This document shows positions 36,830 to 44,844 of a DNA stretch of 64,000 nt, in pieces. Numbering within the stretch: the first letter of the stretch is position 1; the number at the start of each line of letters is the position of its first letter. Source of the DNA: Paramagnetospirillum caucaseum (GTDB lineage: Bacteria > Pseudomonadota > Alphaproteobacteria > Rhodospirillales > Magnetospirillaceae); assembly GCF_000342045.1 (NCBI RefSeq), contig NZ_AONQ01000010.1, positions 1 through 64,000 of the forward strand, written 5' to 3'. The notes beneath the pieces are model-generated. The model worked only from the letters and a program-made list of their open reading frames with translations, was not told the DNA's origin and searched no databases. The translations under genes were made by a program, and so were the position numbers.

Positions 36830-39133
36830 TCAGTTGACGTGGACGCGGGAATCCTCGGCGACGGCGACAATCTCGACCTGCTCGGCGCGGGGGCGGATGG
36901 CCAGTACACGGGCGGATTGCGCCCAGGCTTGGCCGGGGCCGAAGCTGAAATACGTCCTCTCCTCCGAACCGCCGACATAGGGGGTGACGGTCAGGGGATC
37001 GAGGACGCGAACCAGGGTGGCATCACCGGGCACCGCCTGGACTCGGAACGGCCCGGCAAGACTGCCGTCGCGGCGACGTAGCGCCAGGTAATGGGTGGCG
37101 CCCTCTGTCCATTCCACCGGCTCGGACAGGGCCAGCACGTCGCCCTGGTGCCCGATCACCTCGCCGCCTTGCCCCCAGCGGGGCATGTCGTGGGTTATGG
37201 CGACCAGATCGCCGTAGGTGGGGATCATGCCCTCCAACTCGGTGCGGAAGGTGACAAGGCGGCGGCGGTAGCGGTTGTTTGCGGCGATGTAGAGACCTTC
37301 CCGCTGGGCGTGGTCCTTGGCGGTGCAGCCGAACAAATTGACCTTGGCTGGGTTGTCGCCCTGGCTGTCGGGCAGCTTCGCCGTGGTCTCGTCGGGCTTC
37401 CAGGTACGCGACGAGAAATACTCCACCGTCACCGCGTCGGCGGTGTCGTCGCCGGGCATGACGTATTTGATCTTGAACGAGCCCTTGACGATGTTGCGCG
37501 GCCCGAACATGGCCACCGGCATGGTCTGGGGCGCGTCGCGGATGATGCGGACGATGCCGCCCTGCTGGATGGGCACGGCGCGGCCGCAACGGGCGATGCG
37601 GGTCAGGGCCTCCCACACCGTCATGCTGGTGTCGAACACCGCGTCGAAGCTGTCGCCACGGGCGGCCCAAACGGCATCCAGAGTGGCCAGCGTCTTGAGG
37701 TCGATGCGGGCATCAGCCAGCTTCGCCCCATAGTCCGCTTTGCAGGCATCGGCGAAGGCCCAGGCGATGGAACGAGTCGGTTGCGGTGCCGACCAACCGC
37801 CCGCCGCCGACCACACCGGCAGCTTGCGAGTGGCGATGACGTTGATCATGCGGCTGGACCGCTGCGACAGATTGTCGGTAGCCCGCATCTTGACCGCCAA
37901 CAGGGTGATGGCGCCGAAATCGGGCTGGCCGGTCAAATAGGCGCGCAGGGCTCCCCAGCGAATCTCGTGACCGGCCCGCTCGGCGGTGTCCTTGGTGTCG
38001 AGGCGCTTGAGGCGGACCTCGTAGCGCCCGGGCGACACCGCATAGCGGAAGGACAGGCGGATGGCGGTGTTGTTGGCGGCGGAGTGGGATTCGGTTGCCA
38101 GCACCGACCAGCCGGCAACGGCCGCGCCGTCGGCATCGATGGCGCGCGCCTCGACCTGCCACTGGACGGTGCGGCTATCGAGGCTGCCGCCGTCATTGGC
38201 ATAGTAGAGGCCACGCGGCATCACCACGTCGATGCCCAGCGCCCCGGCCGTGGTGTCGACCGGATTGGCGGTGAACGGGCCGATGAAGCCATCGTCGCCG
38301 GAGGCCACCAGATTGGGCGCCACCAGCTCCTGGCCGGCGATCTCGGCGGCGGTGACCACGTCCGGCTCGAACAGCGTCACCGGGGAACCGGGCGGGACGA
38401 TCTCTGTCTGAACCTCCTCGAAGGACGAGATCGGGGTGTCCTCGATGCGGATCTGCTCGACCGCATACTCGCCCTGGCCGATGACGTGGAGCTGATACAG
38501 GTACTGCTCGCCGCCGACGTAATCCTGGTAGGGCTCCGAGGCGAGGTCGGGATAGATCAGGTGGCGACCATAGATCACCGGGATCGGCTGCCCCAATCGG
38601 CCCTGATTACCCTGGGCCTGGATCGAATAGGTCGGGCTGGGGGCCGGGGCGCTGCCGCTGCCGCCCCAGTTGAGCGACGGCATCGACGGCTTGGGGGCCG
38701 GAATCACGGTGTTGATCAGCACCGAGCCGACCATGGCGATGCCGGCGGTGGCCATCGCCGCGGCGGTGCCGGTGGCGGTGTAACCCATGGCCACCGCCGC
38801 CATGGGGCCAAGATAGATGGCGGCCACCATCACCGCGATGGTCAGCACGATCCGCATGGGGTTCTTGCCGCCCCCGCCACCTCCGCCCCCGCCGCCCTGG
38901 GGCCAGCGAATGACGGTGACGACCTCGCCGTCGCCGATGGCCCGGACGGCATAGATGCCGACCGGCACCGCCATGCCGCCGATCAGGATTTCCGGTCCAT
39001 CGGGCCAGCAATCCTCGGCAATGCCGCAGTCCAGCAGCAGGGCGCCCACCGTGATCCCGGCTTCCACCGCATGCACCGAGCGGCTGGTCACCGGCTCGAA
39101 CGGATTGGTGACGATGACGATGGAGGCGGTCAT
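36830..39133 (-). CDS. Phage tail tip/host specificity protein (TipJ-like)
   Basis: A 767-aa protein with a membrane-like hydrophobic segment near residues 95-118 (IVLTIAVMVAAIYLG) preceded by ten consecutive Gly (80-89). The region from 140 on (GNQGRLGQPIPVIYGRHLIY, IAWAFADACKADYGA, GRAVPIQQGGIVRIIRD) matches the central baseplate hub protein of siphophages related to lambda J/TipJ. It would form the distal tail tip and contact the receptor. Its start overlaps the NlpC gene by ATGA. It is shorter than lambda J, so the receptor-binding part may lie in separate fibre proteins. Confidence 0.82.
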   Translation of the reverse strand: MTASIVIVTNPFEPVTSRSVHAVEAGITVGALLLDCGIAEDCWPDGPEILIGGMAVPVGIYAVRAIGDGEVVTVIRWPQGGGGGGGGGGKNPMRIVLTIAVMVAAIYLGPMAAVAMGYTATGTAAAMATAGIAMVGSVLINTVIPAPKPSMPSLNWGGSGSAPAPSPTYSIQAQGNQGRLGQPIPVIYGRHLIYPDLASEPYQDYVGGEQYLYQLHVIGQGEYAVEQIRIEDTPISSFEEVQTEIVPPGSPVTLFEPDVVTAAEIAGQELVAPNLVASGDDGFIGPFTANPVDTTAGALGIDVVMPRGLYYANDGGSLDSRTVQWQVEARAIDADGAAVAGWSVLATESHSAANNTAIRLSFRYAVSPGRYEVRLKRLDTKDTAERAGHEIRWGALRAYLTGQPDFGAITLLAVKMRATDNLSQRSSRMINVIATRKLPVWSAAGGWSAPQPTRSIAWAFADACKADYGAKLADARIDLKTLATLDAVWAARGDSFDAVFDTSMTVWEALTRIARCGRAVPIQQGGIVRIIRDAPQTMPVAMFGPRNIVKGSFKIKYVMPGDDTADAVTVEYFSSRTWKPDETTAKLPDSQGDNPAKVNLFGCTAKDHAQREGLYIAANNRYRRRLVTFRTELEGMIPTYGDLVAITHDMPRWGQGGEVIGHQGDVLALSEPVEWTEGATHYLALRRRDGSLAGPFRVQAVPGDATLVRVLDPLTVTPYVGGSEERTYFSFGPGQAWAQSARVLAIRPRAEQVEIVAVAEDSRVHVN

Positions 39134-39525
39134 GGCGCAAACCGATAGAAGCCCTCGATGGCCCAGCCGTTGAGGCGAAGGGCGTCGGAGCGCTGGAACA
39201 CCACGCCGGATTCCTGGCTGCAATGGAGGACGCCGCCACCATCCACGTCGAGCCAGACGCCCACATGAATGGGATGGCGGGACCGACGCAGCAGCACGCA
39301 ATCGCCTTCCGTAGGCGGGTCAACCTTGGCCCAGCGCCGACGCTCGGGGTGGTCGCGGAAGGTCCGGCCCATGACCAGCATGTCTTCGGGATTGCCGATC
39401 TCGGGCAGGATGGGGCCGAAATGGCGGGCCTGCACCATGCGGACGAATTCCCAGCAATTGAACGAGTCCGGCCCGCTGCCGTGGACGGACCACGGCAGGC
39501 CGATATAGGCGACAGCCCAATGCAT
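39130..39525 (-). CDS. NlpC/P60 family tail peptidase
   Basis: A 131-aa protein with SFNCWEFVRM (Cys24 nucleophile) and HPIHVGVWLD (His87), the catalytic pair of NlpC/P60 C40 peptidases. In tailed phages this enzyme sits in the tail tip and clips cell-wall peptides during DNA entry, as in lambda gpK. It lies immediately upstream of the TipJ-like gene and overlaps it by 4 bases. Confidence 0.88.
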   Translation of the reverse strand: MHWAVAYIGLPWSVHGSGPDSFNCWEFVRMVQARHFGPILPEIGNPEDMLVMGRTFRDHPERRRWAKVDPPTEGDCVLLRRSRHPIHVGVWLDVDGGGVLHCSQESGVVFQRSDALRLNGWAIEGFYRFAP

Positions 39526-39547
39526 GATGCCCTCGAAGGAATGGGGT

Positions 39548-39588
39548 CCAGGGACCGAGTCCCTGGCGGGTGCAGGGCAGCGCCCTGC
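39548..39588. repeat. Double hairpin repeat between tail genes
   Basis: Two adjacent stem-loops, CCAGGGA/TCCCTGG and GCAGGGC/GCCCTGC, each with 7-bp arms and short loops. Paired GC-rich palindromes of this style are common intergenic repeats in Rhodospirillaceae genomes from memory. Finding one inside a tight phage operon suggests insertion after the phage entered this lineage. Confidence 0.6.
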
Positions 39589-39593
39589 GAAGA

Positions 39594-40118
39594 TCAGCGT
39601 GCCAGTCCGGGAAAGCGCTGGGCGGTATAAGTGATGGAGGGGAACGATTTGTTGCCGGCATCCAGCATGCGGGCGCGCCCCGTGACCCTCATCGTGTCGG
39701 CCTCGACATCGGTCAGGATCATGGTGATGGGCGGGTCCATATGGGGGCCGTCGAGATCGGTGGAGAGATAGGGCCGCCAGGTGATCTCGATCACCTGCTG
39801 GCTGATGGCGGCTCTCTCAAGGGCATCGGTGATGTCGCTGCCGACATTGTCGAGGGTGACGGTGATTTCCGGCACCGGAGCGGTATCCACCGGCGGCGGC
39901 GAGAACTCGAAGGCCAACGCGGCAAAGGTCACCAGCTTGCCGCCATCGCGGGGAGCGCTTACCTCCAGCCGGGCGGTGAGATCGGCATGGTCGCGGACCA
40001 CCCGGATCGGCTCGTCGAAGGTTGGATGCCAGATCTCCAGCGTATCCAGGATCACCGTGCCGCTGGGGGCGGAGGCGAACGCCTCCTTCAGCGCCTGGCT
40101 GAGAGCCGGATCAGGCAT
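39594..40118 (-). CDS. DUF1833 family phage tail protein
   Basis: A 174-aa protein starting MPDPALSQALKEAFASAP and containing LDTLEIWHPTFDEPIRVVRD and YLSTDLDGPHMDPPITMIL, the recognised DUF1833 pattern. These proteins sit between the tape measure and NlpC genes of siphophages and are thought to be tail-tip components analogous to lambda gpL. The start overlaps the previous gene by 8 bases. Confidence 0.8.
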   Translation of the reverse strand: MPDPALSQALKEAFASAPSGTVILDTLEIWHPTFDEPIRVVRDHADLTARLEVSAPRDGGKLVTFAALAFEFSPPPVDTAPVPEITVTLDNVGSDITDALERAAISQQVIEITWRPYLSTDLDGPHMDPPITMILTDVEADTMRVTGRARMLDAGNKSFPSITYTAQRFPGLAR

Positions 40119-40446
40119 CCCGCCGGTCCTCGCCATAGGGGCACAGGGTGCGGGCTTCCAGCAGCAGGCGGATCTGGTGGACGATCTCGGACAGGCCTTC
40201 GACCGCCGAGCGCAGGGCCTCGGTCTGGCGGGCCTGCTCCTCCACCACATGGGCGAAGGCTTCGACGGGCACGCCAGAGGAGTCCGACGCCCCCTGCTTC
40301 CTCGACCATGCCCAGGCGATGATGGCGATGATGATTACCGTGGCGGCGATGGCGGCGACCTGGACCATGGGAGCGGCTTGCCCCCAGGCGCCGACATACT
40401 GGGTGGCGATACCCGCCCAGATTTCCGGGGATTGTTCCGCAGCCAT
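40111..40446 (-). CDS. Small single-pass membrane protein of the tail region
   Basis: This 111-aa protein has one strong transmembrane helix (VQVAAIAATVIIIAIIAWAW, about 28-47) followed by a helical coiled-coil-like stretch (VVEEQARQTEALRSAVEGLS). It may be an Rz-like or superinfection-exclusion protein, but I do not recognise a family. It overlaps the DUF1833 gene. Confidence 0.6.
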   Translation of the reverse strand: MAAEQSPEIWAGIATQYVGAWGQAAPMVQVAAIAATVIIIAIIAWAWSRKQGASDSSGVPVEAFAHVVEEQARQTEALRSAVEGLSEIVHQIRLLLEARTLCPYGEDRRDA

Positions 40447-40452
40447 GGCCGC

Positions 40453-40728
40453 CTACTCCAGCACGATGCCGACCTTGGCCGCCTCGGCGGTCAGGTCGGC
40501 GCTGCCGCGCCAGCGGAAGAAATAGGGCGCGGTCTCGACCACCTGACGAAGTTCGTCAGACTCGGTGACCGGGCCGAAGCCGATTTCCTCAGGCTGATCG
40601 GGGATTTCCGCATCGTCGGGGATGGCGAAGTAATGCTTGCCGCCGCACTGGCCGAGGGATTCGTACTGGGCGGCCGGCAGCCAATGCAGGCCATTGGCGG
40701 GGGTGTAGGCGTAAACCTTCATGATCAT
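40453..40728 (-). CDS. Hypothetical phage protein
   Basis: A 91-aa protein (MIMKVYAYTPANGLHWLPAA; an internal Met at residue 3 may be the start). It contains YFAIPDDAEIPDQPEEIGF and ends in EAAKVGIVLE. It follows the RCC1 fibre gene closely on the same strand, where tail-fibre assembly chaperones often lie, but no fold can be assigned. Confidence 0.6.
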   Translation of the reverse strand: MIMKVYAYTPANGLHWLPAAQYESLGQCGGKHYFAIPDDAEIPDQPEEIGFGPVTESDELRQVVETAPYFFRWRGSADLTAEAAKVGIVLE

Positions 40729-40737
40729 CTCCTCCGA

Positions 40738-42954
40738 TCAGAATTTCAGCGGCTGCGGGCAGGTGGTGCTGGTGTTCATCCAGTCGCCGAGCGCGTAGTT
40801 GCTGGACGGCCCCCAGGCAAAGACGGTGCCGTCCATGGCCAGGGCGTAGGCGTCCTGCTCGGAATTGCCGGTGCCGTCGTGATAGCCCGAGCAGCCGATA
40901 CGGCGGATGCGGCCATGGTATTTCGGCGGGAACCCGACCATGCGGAACACGGTAGTCGGGTTGGAGGCGTTGGGGGTGCCGATGAACGAACCGCCCCATC
41001 CGGCGGTCATGGGATAGCCGCTGCGCCGCGCGATGCGGTCGGCGGCCGAGGCGTGCCGCAGCAGCAGAACGCTGTTGTAGTGGTACTGGGTGGCCTGACT
41101 GATGCCGGTGGTCGGCGACACCACCTGGGAAACATGCTCGACGCCGGGCACCAGGACGGGAGCCTGTCGGCTGTTGGTGTCGCCCAGGCCGAGCTGGCCG
41201 TTGACGTTGCTGCCCCAGGCCCAGAACTGGCCGTTCTTGGTGAGCGCGAAGCCACCCGCGCCGTAGCGGGCGCCATAGGCCCAAATGTCGATCACCTTGG
41301 TCGGGTCGGTCAGCCCGAGATTGCCGACCAGCACCGGGGTGCTGCGGTTGGTGGCGGAATTGTCGCCAAGCTGCCCGCTCTCATTGAAGCCCATGGCGTA
41401 GAGCTTGCCGTCGGCCTTGATGTAGAAAGCGAAATTGTGGGAGCCGTAGCCGGTATTGGCGCACTTCACTACCGGCCCCGCGTCGATCAGCACGGGAGCC
41501 GGCTTGTTGGCGGTGGTGTTGTCGCCCAGATTGCCATAGCCGTTGTAGCCGCAGCCGAACAGCTTGTTGTCGGTGGTGACGAAGTGGGCGAAGCCGTAGG
41601 AACCGCCCGCCGCCACGATGCACTGAACATTGCGTTCGAAGGCGGCAATCTTGGTGGGGATGGTGCGGTTGCCGGTGTCGCCGTGCCCGAGCTGGCCATA
41701 GCCGTTGTAGCCCCATGAATAGACGTCGCCGTCCTCCATCAGGGCGTAGAACGCGGCGCTGCTGTCCGGCCCGGTCATGCAGGTCGACACCACGTAGCGG
41801 ACGGGACCGGCATCGCCGGGAAAGACGATGCGCTGGAAGAAGGATTTGCTCGAGGTGGTGCCGTCGCCCTGCTGGCCATGCCCACCGTAGCCGGTGGCGT
41901 ACAACTCCCCGTTCTCCAGCAGGATCATGGTGGTGCCGTAATTGCCGTAGACCTGCTTGACCCCGGCATCGGTCAGGTTCTCGGTGACCAGATGTCCTTC
42001 GTTGGTGGTGCGGTACAGCGCGGGCTGGAAATGGGGCCAATGCGAGCCGTTGGGATCACCGTTGCGGCCCGAGTTGGAATTGCCCCACACGGAGAGACCG
42101 CCGTCCTGGAACACCGCCGCCAGGCCGCGATAGATCGACGTCATGCCGGACTGGCTGTCGGCGTCCCAGATACCCAAATTGGCATGATCGGGAAAGACCA
42201 CCGCGTCGGTGATCAGGTTGGCCAGGCGCGGCGTGGCGACCAGCGACACCGCATTGCCCCCCGCGACAAGATTGTCGTCGACGTCGCGGGCGATGAAATC
42301 GTTGGCGAGATACTTGGCCCGCGAGTTGGTGCGCCCGGGCGGCAACAGCCATTTGGGATCGGTGCCGTCCGAGCCGAGGAACTTGGACGCGGCGCCCAGC
42401 GGCAGACGGGCATTGCCGGAACCATTGCGGACATAGAGATCGCCGCGCACCGCCAGGGGCGATGCGGCGGCGGCAATTGCGGCGGTAACATCGAAGACGT
42501 GATCGACCATGCCGCCGTCGCAGAACAGCCAGCCCTTACTGCCGGGCGCGACGGAAATCGCAGCCACCGTCTGGATCGCGGTCTTGATCCGTACCGGGAG
42601 CGGCAGTTCGTTGTCGATGATGACGGCCCAGCCCCGCGACGGGGCGATCACCACGACCTCAGCAGCGGTGAAGTCCCCCTGGTCCGGGCGCAGCACGACG
42701 ACATCGCGCGCCACCTGATCCTCGGTCAGCGTCAGGATGGCGGTGCCGGGGGCCGCGACAGTGACGATCTCGGCGGGCTTTCCGGCTTCGTCCAGCAAGC
42801 CGAGCAAGGCATCGGCGCCGACCATGGATTCGACCGCCTTGGCCAGATAGACGAGGTCGCGGGCGGACGCCCCGTCCTCGCCGGCTGCTGCGGCCAGGGT
42901 TTGGCCTCGGCCCTTGATCGTCTCGATCAGGCCGCGAAGGGATGCGATGGACAC
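40738..42954 (-). CDS. Phage tail fibre with RCC1-type seven-bladed propeller
   Basis: A 738-aa protein. The N-terminal part (1-270) looks like a phage tail-fibre shaft or attachment region. Residues about 280-735 hold seven copies of an RCC1/ATS1-type motif: VWGNSNSGRNGD, ATGYGGHGQQGDG, SWGYNGYGQLGHGD, GCGYNGYGNLGDN, AMGFNESGQLGDN, AWGSNVNGQLGLGD and AWGPSSNYALGD. Seven repeats make a complete beta-propeller. Such a domain at the tail tip would suit receptor or glycan binding. The RCC1 fold identification is from the repeat pattern; the binding role is inference. Confidence 0.85.
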   Translation of the reverse strand: MSIASLRGLIETIKGRGQTLAAAAGEDGASARDLVYLAKAVESMVGADALLGLLDEAGKPAEIVTVAAPGTAILTLTEDQVARDVVVLRPDQGDFTAAEVVVIAPSRGWAVIIDNELPLPVRIKTAIQTVAAISVAPGSKGWLFCDGGMVDHVFDVTAAIAAAASPLAVRGDLYVRNGSGNARLPLGAASKFLGSDGTDPKWLLPPGRTNSRAKYLANDFIARDVDDNLVAGGNAVSLVATPRLANLITDAVVFPDHANLGIWDADSQSGMTSIYRGLAAVFQDGGLSVWGNSNSGRNGDPNGSHWPHFQPALYRTTNEGHLVTENLTDAGVKQVYGNYGTTMILLENGELYATGYGGHGQQGDGTTSSKSFFQRIVFPGDAGPVRYVVSTCMTGPDSSAAFYALMEDGDVYSWGYNGYGQLGHGDTGNRTIPTKIAAFERNVQCIVAAGGSYGFAHFVTTDNKLFGCGYNGYGNLGDNTTANKPAPVLIDAGPVVKCANTGYGSHNFAFYIKADGKLYAMGFNESGQLGDNSATNRSTPVLVGNLGLTDPTKVIDIWAYGARYGAGGFALTKNGQFWAWGSNVNGQLGLGDTNSRQAPVLVPGVEHVSQVVSPTTGISQATQYHYNSVLLLRHASAADRIARRSGYPMTAGWGGSFIGTPNASNPTTVFRMVGFPPKYHGRIRRIGCSGYHDGTGNSEQDAYALAMDGTVFAWGPSSNYALGDWMNTSTTCPQPLKF

Positions 42955-42978
42955 GGTATTTCTCCTCTGTGATGGGGG

Positions 42979-43296
42979 TTACAGGAGATCGATTCCCAAC
43001 AGCGCCATGTCCTCCAGCAGTTCACCGGCATCGGCGGGCTTGCGCTTGGTCACGGGTGCGGGAAGCAGGGCGTCGAGCGGCGAGAACGGCTCCCAGGCGG
43101 CGCCGTCCCAGCGGAACAGGCACTCGGGGTTTTGCACCTTGACCCACAGATTGAGGGCGCGGGCGTCCAGGGGGATGGCGTCGCGGCCGGCGACATCGGG
43201 CACAACGAGCATGGCGTCGAGCGCCTGACGCTGGGCGTCGAGATCGGCCAGCGGATCGGCGAAGAAGGCGTCGATGCGGTCCTGCAATGTGGGCAT
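42979..43296 (-). CDS. Hypothetical phage tail-region protein
   Basis: A 105-aa protein, MPTLQDRIDAFFADPLADLD then an aromatic-rich part (LWVKVQNPECLFRWDGAAWE) and a short helix at the end. It lies between two fibre genes on the same strand with 6-24 base gaps, so it is probably a small fibre-associated structural protein. No family recognised. Confidence 0.6.
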   Translation of the reverse strand: MPTLQDRIDAFFADPLADLDAQRQALDAMLVVPDVAGRDAIPLDARALNLWVKVQNPECLFRWDGAAWEPFSPLDALLPAPVTKRKPADAGELLEDMALLGIDLL

Positions 43297-43301
43297 TGGC
43301 G

Positions 43302-44339
43302 TCAGCCTTCGAGGATCGTGGTGAAACGGAGCAGGTCGTCGCGGGCGTCCAGCAGGCGGCGGCGCTCGGCATCGAGGGCGGCGCGGGCCACCTGCTCGAT
43401 GGGGATTGCGAAGCGGGCGACATGGGCGGCAGCGGCATTGATCTGGCCGGTGGTGGTGACGGCCAGCGCCTGGACCTCGGATTCGAACCCGGCGGCGCTG
43501 GCAGCGATGTGATCCTCTGCGGATGAACTGGCGGCGGAGATCTCGGCCAACGCCTGGTCGATGCCCGTCTGGATCTCGTCCGCCAGGGTGCGGAATGTGT
43601 CATCGGCCTGGGCCACCACTGCCGCGGCCTCCGTCACGCTGGCGCTGGCGGCGTCGGCGGCCAGAGTGGCTGCCACCATCTGCGCCGCGGCAATGCCCAC
43701 CTGTCGGGCCGCCTCGTCGGCGCTGGCCTTGGCGGCGGCTTCTGAGCGCCCCGCGTCATCGGCGAAGGCGGAGAACAGCATCAAGGCGTCGCGGGTGCCG
43801 GCCAGTTGACGGGCATCGGCAGCCAGGGCGCGGCGGGCGACCGCTTCGATGGGCAGGGCAAAGCGCGCCGCATGGGCACGGGCTTCGGCGGCGGCACCTT
43901 CCGCCTCGGCTGCGGCACCGTCGGCGGCGGCAATCCGGGTCTGCACCTGGGCATCGGCCTGGGCGACCATCTCGCCGATGCCGGCCTCGGCGGAGGTGGC
44001 CACCGAGCGGATGTCGGCGGCGGCCTGGTCGGCCGCCGCAATGGCCCGGCCGACGGCAGCATCGGCCTCACCGGCCTTCTCTTCGGCGACAGTGGCAAAT
44101 CCCGCCGCAGCCTCCTTGGCCTCACGGGCGGCGGCGACCGCACTCACCAGATCGCCGGCCTCCTGGTGCAGAATCTCCTCGGCATCGGCCACGGCGCGGG
44201 CCACGGTCTTGACGGGACCGCCCTCGGTCGGGACCAGACTCGCGTCTCCGGTCGCCGGGCCGTGAACCACGCTGTGCAGCAGGGCGCTGTCCGCCGTCAC
44301 TTTCTCGACGGCGGTGGCAAGGTCGGTTTGCAGGGTCAT
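43302..44339 (-). CDS. Alanine-rich coiled-coil tail fibre protein
   Basis: A 345-aa protein dominated by Ala-rich heptads (ADAEEILHQEAGDLVSAVAA, VGRAIAAADQAAADIRSVAT, ISAASSSAEDHIAASAAGF). Two repeats of FALPIEAVARRALAADARQL and FAIPIEQVARAALDAERRRL suggest an internal duplication. The ATG at 44339 directly follows the minor tail gene. This composition is typical of trimeric fibre shafts. Receptor specificity would then reside in the RCC1 protein next to it. Confidence 0.7.
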   Translation of the reverse strand: MTLQTDLATAVEKVTADSALLHSVVHGPATGDASLVPTEGGPVKTVARAVADAEEILHQEAGDLVSAVAAAREAKEAAAGFATVAEEKAGEADAAVGRAIAAADQAAADIRSVATSAEAGIGEMVAQADAQVQTRIAAADGAAAEAEGAAAEARAHAARFALPIEAVARRALAADARQLAGTRDALMLFSAFADDAGRSEAAAKASADEAARQVGIAAAQMVAATLAADAASASVTEAAAVVAQADDTFRTLADEIQTGIDQALAEISAASSSAEDHIAASAAGFESEVQALAVTTTGQINAAAAHVARFAIPIEQVARAALDAERRRLLDARDDLLRFTTILEG

Positions 44340-44346
44340 GGAGCGA

Positions 44347-44844
44347 TTACCAGCGATTGGTGACCGGCAGGCCGGCATGCAGGGCGGAATGCAACATGTC
44401 GATGGTGGCGAACAGCGCCGGCACGTCCTCTGCCAGCAGGATCTCCAGCGCCCCCTCGTCGAGCATGGGGCGCTCGCGGATTTCCAACACCGAGGTGACG
44501 ATCCAAATCCCGCCCCGACTGGGCACCGCCTTGTAGGGAGCGTTGCTCTGGCCGAGGAAACGGGCCTCGTGCCCGGTGACGCCGACACCGCCCAGCAGGT
44601 CGATCGCAAACCATTCCGCGCCGTCGGCCAGTTTCAGGCGGAACCATGCCTCGAAGGTGGCGAAGTCGGTTTGCGATAGCCGCCAGCGCACCGGGATGCG
44701 GGTGGGCGTGCCGGTGAAGCGGCGCCGCTGCCGCGCCGGTCCCGCCTCCATGTCGGTGCGGGAGGTGGCGTCCTGCGGCTCGATGGCATAGCCGTCGAAG
44801 GTCGGCAGGGGCAGCCGGACGGGCCAGGAGATGGTGGTGGTCAT
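44347..44844 (-). CDS. Phage minor tail protein
   Basis: A 165-aa protein with PLPTFDGYAIEPQDATSRTD, EAGPARQRRRFTGTPTRIPV and WRLSQTDFATFEAWFRLKLA, a pattern I know from conserved minor tail proteins in alphaproteobacterial prophages. It follows the tape-measure gene with a 4-base ATGA overlap, the position of lambda M. No activity is predicted. Confidence 0.72.
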   Translation of the reverse strand: MTTTISWPVRLPLPTFDGYAIEPQDATSRTDMEAGPARQRRRFTGTPTRIPVRWRLSQTDFATFEAWFRLKLADGAEWFAIDLLGGVGVTGHEARFLGQSNAPYKAVPSRGGIWIVTSVLEIRERPMLDEGALEILLAEDVPALFATIDMLHSALHAGLPVTNRW

